This document shows, in pieces, positions 1 through 3,859 of a DNA stretch of 7,455 nucleotides. A program made the position numbers and the translations under genes. Numbering within the stretch: the stretch's first letter is position 1; each line of letters opens with the position of its first letter. The notes beneath the pieces are model-generated. The model ran no database searches and had not been told where the DNA came from. It saw nothing but the letters and a program-made list of their open reading frames with translations. Source of the stretch: Candidatus Woesearchaeota archaeon (lineage in GTDB: Archaea; Nanobdellota; Nanobdellia; Woesearchaeales; ARS49); the NCBI GenBank assembly GCA_030630695.1, contig DAOVMP010000018.1, forward strand, positions 1 through 7,455, in the 5' to 3' direction.

Positions 1-557
1 GCTTTTTCTTTAGCATTTTGTGATGCTTGCTGTAATGCTTCTTTTTTCACTTCTTTCTTTTTTTCATCGCTTAAGTCAAATTGAACATTTTCAATACCAT
101 CTGCACCAGCATCAACTGCCACTGTAATTAATTCTCCAACTTTTTCTAAATCATCTGTTGTTATTTTAATTGTGTGGTATAATCGATATCCTTTGTTAAC
201 AGATTTTCTTGTTATATGATCCCATTCTGTCCATTGATGCAAGTTAAACTGATCTGTTTCTATTTGATCAGAATCAACACCTGCTCTTTTCAAAGCTGAC
301 TGAACTCTAGTCATTATCTCAGAGTTTTTATCCTGCGCTTCTTTAGCTGTTTTTTCTTTAGTTTCTACTTTAATTCTAACAATTGCCTCATCAGGCATAA
401 TACTTAATTCAGAATTTCCTGATGCAGAAATCTGCGGTATTTTATCTCCAGAAGCTGCGTTTATTAGAGGCTTAATCGCTGAAAAACCTAATAATCCTAA
501 TATAATAACAGCTGCTAAAATCATACCAACGATAATGTACGGGTTTGCTTTTGCCAT
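1..557 (-). CDS. SIMPL-domain (DUF541) membrane-anchored protein, C-terminus cut by window edge
   Basis: Read leftward from ATG at 557, about 185 codons are visible with no stop before the window edge, so the C-terminus is missing. Residues about 7-28 (IIVGMILAAVIILGLLGF) form one membrane helix or uncleaved signal anchor. The SIMPL core follows: ISASGNSELSIMPDEAIVRI near 43-62 matches the family's 'V.G.GE....PD.A' opening; the helix around KTAKEAQDKN, the 'KRAGVDSDQIETDQFNL' strand, a GY pair in 'NKGYRLYHTIKIT' and 'DAGADGIENVQFDLSD' follow in family order. Proteins of this family are envelope-associated and their biochemical role is poorly known; bacterial members have been linked to oxidative stress and receptor signalling. 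The domain should face the outside. The start is set by GGAGATGAT five bases upstream of ATG. The family call is firm; the function is open. Confidence 0.85.
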   Translation of the reverse strand, partial: MAKANPYIIVGMILAAVIILGLLGFSAIKPLINAASGDKIPQISASGNSELSIMPDEAIVRIKVETKEKTAKEAQDKNSEIMTRVQSALKRAGVDSDQIETDQFNLHQWTEWDHITRKSVNKGYRLYHTIKITTDDLEKVGELITVAVDAGADGIENVQFDLSDEKKKEVKKEALQQASQNAKEK

Positions 558-561
558 GTTT

Positions 562-611
562 ATCATCTCCATTTAGTTTGATAATTAGTAGTAAAGTAGG
601 TTATATATAAA
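562..611 (-). promoter_or_regulatory. Promoter and ribosome binding site of the SIMPL gene
   Basis: On the minus strand TTTATATATAA (plus positions 601-611) is a strong archaeal TATA box. A transcript would start about 25 bases further, near 580, giving a leader of roughly 20 bases that contains GGAGATGAT (562-570), a good Shine-Dalgarno sequence five bases from the ATG at 557. Positions and match were read by eye. Confidence 0.6.
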
Positions 612-642
612 TACATTAGGATTTGTTAAGGTAGAAGGCTAA

Positions 643-652
643 GCTTTTTAAA
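643..652 (+). promoter_or_regulatory. TATA box for the 675 gene (leaderless)
   Basis: GCTTTTTAAA/G is centred near 648, 26-27 bases before the ATG at 675. There is no Shine-Dalgarno sequence in the A/T-only stretch before the ATG. Spacing of this kind means transcription probably begins at or within a base or two of the start codon. Confidence 0.5.
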
Positions 653-674
653 GAATGATTATATTATATTTAAC

Positions 675-1013
675 ATGATAGGAAAATATCTAAAATCTGA
701 AGGCTTTAATCTAAGAGAAAGATTGAATATTTATACTTCTATGGCTTTAGGACCTGTTATTGGAACTGGATTAATGTACACCATAATCGAAACATGCACT
801 CAAGGAGAATCAAACAGTTTTGGTGCTTATGCGGCAAAAATTTGTTTGGCAACAGCAATGAATATACCCTTTATAGTCCCAGAAATTTTTGGTGGACTGG
901 GTGTTGGAAGTATAGAAGCTCGCAGACTAAAAAATCAAAGAAGAGAAAAACCAACAAAATTTGATAAAAAAATTAATCAAGAATTTGCTACATCAAAAGA
1001 AAATACTGCTTAA
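675..1013 (+). CDS. Small membrane protein of unknown function (112 aa)
   Basis: I do not recognise this protein. It has a polar, basic N-terminus (MIGKYLKSEGFNLRERL, 1-17). Two hydrophobic glycine-rich segments follow: about 21-39 (SMALGPVIGTGLMYTIIET) and about 50-75, which includes ATAMNIPFIVPEIFGGLGVG. The tail from about residue 80 is highly charged and Lys/Arg-rich (EARRLKNQRREKPTKFDKK). By the positive-inside rule both ends should be cytoplasmic, making a two-helix hairpin. The segment between the helices contains one Cys and short polar residues. The start fits a leaderless promoter about 26 bases upstream. Its stop codon TAA directly abuts the stop of the convergent regulator gene, with no intergenic base. 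Coding status rests on clean reading frame, promoter spacing and sensible topology. Confidence 0.65.
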   Translation: MIGKYLKSEGFNLRERLNIYTSMALGPVIGTGLMYTIIETCTQGESNSFGAYAAKICLATAMNIPFIVPEIFGGLGVGSIEARRLKNQRREKPTKFDKKINQEFATSKENTA

Positions 1014-1634
1014 TTACTTCTTCAAAACTCTACTTTTGCCTAAGAAGTATACAGATAGCACTAGTAATACTAGTGTAATAACTATAAAAAAAGTCATAAC
1101 ATATGGCAGGTAATTGATTACTTCAGGAGGAGTTGTTGTCGCGACGATGTTTGAGGCTTCAATTGTTGCATCAGCTGCTGTTTGTACAACAGAATCAACT
1201 CCAGCTCGCATTATTTCTGCCTCAGGAACTCCTCCTTTTTGCGCAGCAAGAGGTGCTGCTGCAAACATAGCTTTGTCCACTGCTCTCCCGCCGAAATGTC
1301 TGGACAATGTGATTACAGAACCAATTGCACTTAAGATAAAAAAACTTAAAACAATCCATAATCGTTTTCTTTCTGGATCTAAAACACACTTTGCTTTTTC
1401 AGTTAAACTATAATAAATCCATTTTCTTCCTTCTTCTTTTCTCTTAACTAATCCACCGAATTCCATTGCTTTCAAATGATCTTTAATCGTCGGAATAGAC
1501 ATTTTCAAAACAACTGAAAGTTCTGACTGAGTATGATTTCTTTTCTCCAAAGTTTTTAGAATTTTAACACGAGTTCCTGAAGCTAAAGCTTTAAACGTCG
1601 AGGAATCTAAAGTTATTTTTGGTTCTTCTAGCAT
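1014..1634 (-). CDS. Membrane-anchored ArsR-type winged-helix transcriptional regulator
   Basis: This 206-residue protein has an N-terminal DNA-binding domain: FKALASGTRVKILKTL (14-29), the typical ArsR 'LA...R..IL..L' opening, then TQSELSVVLKMS (35-46), recognition helix IPTIKDHLKAMEFGGLV (47-63), and a basic wing KRKEEGRKWIYYSLT (64-78). Two membrane helices follow, about 92-111 and 177-198. An Ala/Thr-rich loop of some 65 residues between them should lie outside. Classic ArsR repressors are about 100 residues and soluble, so this is a one-component membrane sensor design: the loop or helices could sense a signal and the cytoplasmic domain bind DNA. No metal-binding ELCVC-type motif is present, so metal sensing is unlikely. 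The target is unknown; autoregulation or control of the region just upstream is an inference. The ATG at 1634 fits a leaderless promoter. Confidence 0.85.
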   Translation of the reverse strand: MLEEPKITLDSSTFKALASGTRVKILKTLEKRNHTQSELSVVLKMSIPTIKDHLKAMEFGGLVKRKEEGRKWIYYSLTEKAKCVLDPERKRLWIVLSFFILSAIGSVITLSRHFGGRAVDKAMFAAAPLAAQKGGVPEAEIMRAGVDSVVQTAADATIEASNIVATTTPPEVINYLPYVMTFFIVITLVLLVLSVYFLGKSRVLKK

Positions 1635-1655
1635 AATTTATAGAAAGATGTCGAG

Positions 1656-1664
1656 TTATAAATA
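1656..1664. promoter_or_regulatory. TATA box of the regulator gene, possibly bidirectional
   Basis: TTATAAATA on the plus strand reads TATTTATAA on the minus strand. Its centre at 1660 lies 26 bases before the ATG at 1634, implying a leaderless mRNA for the regulator. The same nearly symmetric box could drive rightward transcription starting near 1686, which would run into the structured element at 1703-1816; that second use is inference. Confidence 0.5.
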
Positions 1665-1702
1665 GTTATTCTTTTAGTAAGGTGTTTAACTTAAAAAAAA
1701 TC

Positions 1703-1816
1703 TAGACGAACAAGAGGACTCTACTCTGTAGGATTATACGAGAAAACGAACATCTCGATATTGGCTGGTGGGAGAACAAAGCAAAGCAAACCTCTTGTTC
1801 GAGAGAATGAAGTCTA
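1703..1816 (+). ncRNA. Candidate structured RNA or small terminal-inverted-repeat element
   Basis: An 11-bp perfect stem (1707-1717 CGAACAAGAGG with 1791-1801 CCTCTTGTTCG) encloses 73 bases. A second outer pairing TAGAC/GTCTA (1703-1707 with 1812-1816) flanks it, leaving GAGAGAATGAA as a one-sided bulge. Inside are hairpins CTAC-TCT-GTAG (1721-1731) and CGAGA...TCTCG (1739-1757, nine-base loop), then a purine-rich stretch with repeated CAAAG. The segment is visibly richer in G+C than its surroundings, which is typical of RNA genes in AT-rich archaea. Oligo-T runs at 1875-1879 and 1911-1916 could end a rightward transcript. I could not match it to tRNA, 5S, SRP or RNase P RNA. Strand is a guess from the upstream TATA-like boxes. 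The alternative is a small non-autonomous insertion: AGA occurs on both sides of the 11-bp repeats. Confidence 0.4.
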
Positions 1817-1896
1817 TATTAAAATTAAAAAATGAAAAAAAATCAATAAAACTCCCCACTGTTTCTTCCACCCCTTTTTAATCACTAACTTGACAC

Positions 1897-1910
1897 AACT
1901 AGTTTATAAA
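1897..1910 (+). promoter_or_regulatory. Upstream TATA-like box with an overlapping 8-bp palindrome
   Basis: AACTAGTT (1897-1904) is a perfect palindrome overlapping TTTATAAA (1903-1910), a good TATA box. A start near 1933 would give the small-gene block a longer leader than the nearer box at 1940 does. ACTAGT recurs in the nearer promoter. This may be a second promoter, or a regulator site; neither is demonstrated. Confidence 0.3.
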
Positions 1911-1939
1911 TTTTTTGTAAAAAATAAAAAAACGAAAGG

Positions 1940-1957
1940 TTTATATAATACTAGTAT
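1940..1957 (+). promoter_or_regulatory. Main promoter of the five-gene block, with a palindrome ATACTAGTAT
   Basis: TTTATATAA (1940-1948) is a strong archaeal TATA box. Transcription would begin near 1968, after the ATG at 1963, so that ATG is probably not in the mRNA. The next in-frame ATG (1996) has GAGGCGAT (1985-1992) just before it. The perfect 10-bp palindrome ATACTAGTAT (1948-1957) sits just downstream of the box, where a bound repressor would block initiation; operator function is inference. Confidence 0.55.
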
Positions 1958-1995
1958 ACTAAATGCTATACTCATTAAAAAAAAGAGGCGATATA

Positions 1996-2298
1996 ATGGA
2001 GAAAAGACTCTCATTACTTGTACTTAGCATTATAGCAGCTGTATCTATCTTAGGACTTGTAGGTGTAATGAATAATTCCACAACAGGACAATATCAATAC
2101 GCTGGCGGTTCAATACAATACGAAACCATAGACGTATGCACACAAATAAATTGTGCTGCAGGCGATGCAAGATTAATCCGAATCGATAGCAGTGAAATAG
2201 CACCGCAATTCATGATAGCTCAGTGCGAATGCCCTGAAACACCAGGAATATTATACCCTGCTAAGTTCATTAAACCAGTAATAAGTTATGGTTACTAA
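1996..2298 (+). CDS. Paralog 1: small single-helix protein with C-X4-C...C-X-C exterior domain
   Basis: The product is 100 residues with no family I recognise. MEKR is followed by a membrane helix (5-25, LSLLVLSIIAAVSILGLVGVM), then NNSTTGQ (26-32), a short linker, and a domain with C48-X4-C53 (VCTQINC) and C77-E-C79 (QCEC). The basic N-terminus places the Cys domain outside the membrane, where two disulfides are plausible; metal binding is the alternative. I chose ATG 1996 over the in-frame ATG 1963 because the TATA box at 1940 predicts a transcript beginning after 1963, GAGGCGAT precedes 1996, and the MEKRL start aligns with the short N-termini of the paralogs. It is the first gene of the block and the only one with an evident promoter of its own. 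Confidence 0.75.
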   Translation: MEKRLSLLVLSIIAAVSILGLVGVMNNSTTGQYQYAGGSIQYETIDVCTQINCAAGDARLIRIDSSEIAPQFMIAQCECPETPGILYPAKFIKPVISYGY

Positions 2299-2306
2299 AA
2301 ATGAAA

Positions 2307-2417
2307 ATTCCAATAATAAATATTAAAGTTGGAATCACAAGAAAAGCTTTGCTTTTCTGTGCCCAAGAAAATTCCTAATTTTCTTTGGGTTTCAATGTTC
2401 CAAACAGAGTTTGAAAC
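2307..2417 (+). repeat. Four abutting hairpins filling the spacer between paralogs 1 and 2
   Basis: The whole spacer pairs with itself in consecutive units. Hairpin 1 (2307-2335): ATTCCAA/TTGGAAT, with inner TAATA/TATTA and a three-base 3' bulge. Hairpin 2 (2336-2361): CAC/GTG plus AGAAAAGC-TTT-GCTTTTCT with one bulged A. Hairpin 3 (2362-2389): CCCAA plus GAAAATT-CCT-AATTTTC plus TTGGG with one bulged T. Hairpin 4 (2389-2417): GTTTCAA/TTGAAAC with inner TGTT/AACA and a four-base bulge. Each is 26-29 bases and begins where the last ends. The final one stops two bases before the next start codon, so in RNA it could hide the weak ribosome site. It does not resemble a known riboswitch to me. Confidence 0.7.
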
Positions 2418-2432
2418 TATGAAAAACATGCC
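2398..2432 (+). repeat. Leader module, copy 1 (before paralog 2)
   Basis: TTCCAA-ACAGAG-TTTGAAAC followed by TATG and ending at AACATGCC is nearly the same as the segment at 2734-2770 before paralog 3. Both can form a small hairpin (TTCCAAAC-AGA-GTTTGAAA, one C/A mismatch) carrying a GAG Shine-Dalgarno core in or beside the loop. The copies extend into the first codons, indicating that gene and leader were duplicated together. Confidence 0.65.
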
Positions 2433-2730
2433 AATAATAGTGCTATCTGCACTAGTAATTACAGGATTTATCGGAGTTCTAATAGTTATGAATTCTTCCA
2501 CAACAGGACAAGCTTATTACGAAATATATGAAAGACCTTCTGCATTTCAAAGAGTTTTAACAACTGAAAAATGTGAAACTATTCAAGCAAAAAAATATTT
2601 AGGTGAAGCATATTGTCTAAAAGAGGGTCGTGCTAACTGCAATCATAAATATCCACTTTCACCAGGCGGAGCAGAAAATTACTGTTTACAAGTTTGTATA
2701 AATAAAATAAACGAGGATTGTCTAAGATAA
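2419..2730 (+). CDS. Paralog 2: same membrane head, divergent six-cysteine tail
   Basis: Starting at ATG 2419 the product has 103 residues. MKNM is followed by a membrane helix (about 5-24, ending IGVLIVM) and NSSTTGQ (25-31), almost identical to NNSTTGQ in paralog 1. The tail differs from its siblings: Cys at 52, 66, 74, 89, 93 and 101, with no C-X-C, and the last one four residues from the end. It is rich in charged residues and should be exterior. The start is supported by alignment of the preceding 20 bases with the leader of paralog 3. An upstream in-frame ATG (2395, eight residues longer) lies inside hairpin 4 and would add polar residues before the helix, and a TTG at 2329 is less likely still. 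The mixture of a shared head and foreign tail suggests domain shuffling or fast divergence. Confidence 0.72.
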   Translation: MKNMPIIVLSALVITGFIGVLIVMNSSTTGQAYYEIYERPSAFQRVLTTEKCETIQAKKYLGEAYCLKEGRANCNHKYPLSPGGAENYCLQVCINKINEDCLR

Positions 2731-2733
2731 AAA

Positions 2734-2770
2734 TTCCAACGGAGTTGAAACAGATGAAACAACACATGCC
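2734..2770 (+). repeat. Leader module, copy 2 (before paralog 3)
   Basis: TTCCAAC-GGA-GTTGAAA, then CAGATG and on to ACATGCC, matches copy 1 at 2398-2432 with only small indels. It contains GGAG (2741-2744) nine bases before ATG 2754, the ribosome site that sets the start of paralog 3. It lies directly after the stop of paralog 2, preceded by AAAA as in the other spacer. Confidence 0.65.
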
Positions 2771-3041
2771 TTTATTGATATTAACTATAATCGCAGCAAT
2801 ATCTATAATCGGGCTTGTTCAAATAATGAGCTCTGAAAATACTGGATTAGTATCAAAAGCACAAAAACAACCATATCCCGGATATGGATTAGTAACAACT
2901 GACAATGCCTGCAATGCAATCCATTGCAGAGTTGGATACGCATATCCTACAGGAGTAGATGAACGAGGACATATTATATGTCAGTGCCGCGAAGATCCAG
3001 AATGGCTGCAATACAGAGTAACACCTTTTAGGACGAGATAA
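2754..3041 (+). CDS. Paralog 3: small single-helix protein with C-X4-C...C-X-C exterior domain
   Basis: The product is 95 residues from ATG 2754, chosen because GGAG lies nine bases upstream and the position aligns with the start of paralog 2; an upstream TTG at 2718 would overlap the end of paralog 2. MKQHMP precedes a membrane helix (7-25, LLILTIIAAISIIGLVQIM) that closely resembles paralog 1. SSENTGL (26-32) replaces the STTGQ motif. The exterior part has C53-X4-C58 (CNAIHC), a 'VDERGHI' turn, and C76-Q-C78 (CQC), 17 residues after C58. A Tyr/Pro/Gly-rich linker (40-45, YPGYGL) precedes the domain. No known family recognised. Its stop is two bases before the next start, so it is almost certainly co-translated with paralog 4. 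Confidence 0.75.
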   Translation: MKQHMPLLILTIIAAISIIGLVQIMSSENTGLVSKAQKQPYPGYGLVTTDNACNAIHCRVGYAYPTGVDERGHIICQCREDPEWLQYRVTPFRTR

Positions 3042-3043
3042 TT

Positions 3044-3319
3044 ATGGAAACTAATAAAATAATGTTAGGAGTTGTACTATTAATCGCTCTTTCAGCAACA
3101 ATAACAATGCTGGATTCTAGAAAAACAGGAGAAATAACACACCATCAAATGATTCATAAAGATTACATGGTACGAAGACCTGTTTTTGATCCATGCACTT
3201 CGGTTAGATGTGTAATGAATTCTAATGCAGTTGCAATAGGAGAAGATTTAGCAGGAAATTTAGTTTGCGAATGCCCTGACGGAAAAAGAGCAATAGTAGA
3301 TACTTGGAGAGAATACTAA
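3044..3319 (+). CDS. Paralog 4: small single-helix protein with C-X4-C...C-X-C exterior domain
   Basis: The product is 91 residues. METNK is followed by a membrane helix (6-23, IMLGVVLLIALSATITML), then DSRKTGE (24-30), again with TG just after the membrane. The exterior domain has C51-X4-C56 (CTSVRC), 'EDLAGNLVCECPDG', with C75-E-C77. That last segment looks like the closing half of an EGF-type or similar small disulfide domain, but the full spacing does not match EGF. It starts two bases after paralog 3 ends and ends directly against the ATG of paralog 5. This tight packing argues for one polycistronic mRNA and roughly coordinated amounts of the products. Function is unknown. Confidence 0.75.
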   Translation: METNKIMLGVVLLIALSATITMLDSRKTGEITHHQMIHKDYMVRRPVFDPCTSVRCVMNSNAVAIGEDLAGNLVCECPDGKRAIVDTWREY

Positions 3320-3616
3320 ATGAAAAACATTCGTTTGTCAATGATAATTCTAGACGTAGTAGCAATCATTGCTATTTTAGGAGTTATATTATTAGCAGAT
3401 GTTGCAGAACAAAGAGAAATTGCTAACATGCAAGTAGGACAATCGACATATAAAATCGATAAAGTAGTTCAGACTTTTGATGACCGCGACAGTCCATGCA
3501 AAAAAGTAGTTTGTCCTAACACCGATCCTGCAGAAATGATTGGATTTAATCCTGAAACAGACATAGCAACTTGTCGATGCGGAGACGGCGAATTGTTTTT
3601 GGTTGAAAGGGTTTAG
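3320..3616 (+). CDS. Paralog 5: most divergent member, single helix with C-X4-C...C-X-C domain
   Basis: The product is 98 residues and begins at the base after the stop of paralog 4; GGAG near the end of paralog 4 serves as ribosome site. MKNIR precedes a membrane helix (about 6-26, LSMIILDVVAIIAILGVILLA) that unusually contains an Asp (D12). The TG motif is weak or lost (VGQ at 39-41), and the linker carries several acidic and basic residues. The exterior domain keeps C60-X4-C65 (CKKVVC) and C85-R-C87 (CRCGDGE), 19 residues apart. It is the last gene of the block; a repeat-rich AT stretch follows. Membership rests on the Cys spacing, size, topology and position rather than on overall identity. 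Confidence 0.72.
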   Translation: MKNIRLSMIILDVVAIIAILGVILLADVAEQREIANMQVGQSTYKIDKVVQTFDDRDSPCKKVVCPNTDPAEMIGFNPETDIATCRCGDGELFLVERV

Positions 3617-3624
3617 TTCTAATA

Positions 3625-3721
3625 CTTATTTTAGTGTTAAAAAAAGGTTTATCTTTATTAATATTATTCTTAACATAGTAAAACTAATCTTTAACTTTTG
3701 AATTTTGTATACTAAAATAAG
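3625..3721. repeat. Perfect 11-bp inverted repeat spaced by 75 bases
   Basis: CTTATTTTAGT (3625-3635) is the exact reverse complement of ACTAAAATAAG (3711-3721). The left arm overlaps the post-gene hairpin. In such AT-rich DNA an 11-bp match can arise by chance, so significance is modest. Confidence 0.4.
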
Positions 3722-3734
3722 CAAAATATCATGA

Positions 3735-3781
3735 ACTTATCTTTTGCAATATATCACAACTTAAAACTGCAAAAGACAAGT
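3735..3781. repeat. 14-base inverted repeat with one mismatch upstream of the antiporter
   Basis: ACTTATCTTTTGCA (3735-3748) pairs with TGCAAAAGACAAGT (3768-3781): 13 of 14 positions match, with one A/C mismatch and a 19-base loop. It ends about 30 bases before the TATA-like box at 3811. As DNA it could be a two-armed regulator site; as RNA it could be a hairpin only if transcription began further upstream. Confidence 0.5.
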
Positions 3782-3810
3782 AATCGAAAAGATTAAATAT
3801 CCTAACTTTT

Positions 3811-3852
3811 TAGTATATTAAATAAAGTAATATTAACCAATAAAAAGGGTGA
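3811..3852 (+). promoter_or_regulatory. Promoter and ribosome site of the antiporter gene
   Basis: TAGTATATTAAATA (3811-3824) is a TATA-like box. A start near 3840 leaves a leader of about 20 bases containing GGGTGA (3847-3852), an archaeal-type Shine-Dalgarno sequence seven bases before the ATG at 3860. The box is a weaker match than those of the leaderless genes. Confidence 0.5.
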
Positions 3853-3859
3853 AATAGTA

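Larger units (their letters stand above)
3617..3859. other. Repeat-rich intergenic region before the antiporter gene
   Basis: This stretch of 243 bases has no convincing reading frame. It contains a hairpin just after the block (TAATACT-TATTTT-AGTGTTA, 3620-3639, one G-T pair) that could protect or end the mRNA, the two inverted repeats annotated separately, an imperfect direct repeat (3721-3739 and 3746-3763, GCAA-ATATCA-AACTTA), and the antiporter promoter at its right end. No RNA gene was recognised. Confidence 0.5.

Noticed and set aside
1114..1413. Plus-strand reading frame of 99 codons
   Set aside because: It is antisense to the regulator gene, which has clear domain motifs, and its own translation shows no family pattern or promoter.
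1703..1816. Possible 5S rRNA (about 115 bases, closing stem, CGAAC in a loop) or tRNA
   Set aside because: The conserved 5S loop sequences and arm layout are missing, and there is no T-loop, CCA-side acceptor stem or anticodon arm for a tRNA.
1807..1881. 24-codon frame MKSILKLKNEKK... directly after the 1703-1816 stem
   Set aside because: Tempting as a leader peptide behind a folded RNA, but the ribosome site is weak, the composition is plain AT-rich and nothing supports expression.
1963..1995. Upstream start for paralog 1 (MLYSLKKRGDI extension)
   Set aside because: The TATA box at 1940 places the transcript start after 1963, and a ribosome site precedes 1996.
2301..2378. 25-codon frame starting MKIPIINIKVG two bases after paralog 1
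   Set aside because: Its opening equals the AAAATTCCAA spacer motif that is non-coding before paralog 3, and the rest is hairpin sequence, so it is probably an accident of the insertion.
2389..2417. GTTTCAA...TTGAAAC segment resembling an archaeal CRISPR repeat
   Set aside because: Only one copy is present, with no spacers or cas genes; the related segment at 2734 is a gene leader.
2295..2501. Minus-strand frame of 68 codons across the hairpin spacer
   Set aside because: It runs antisense through the palindromic spacer and the head of paralog 2; the palindromes explain the lack of stops.
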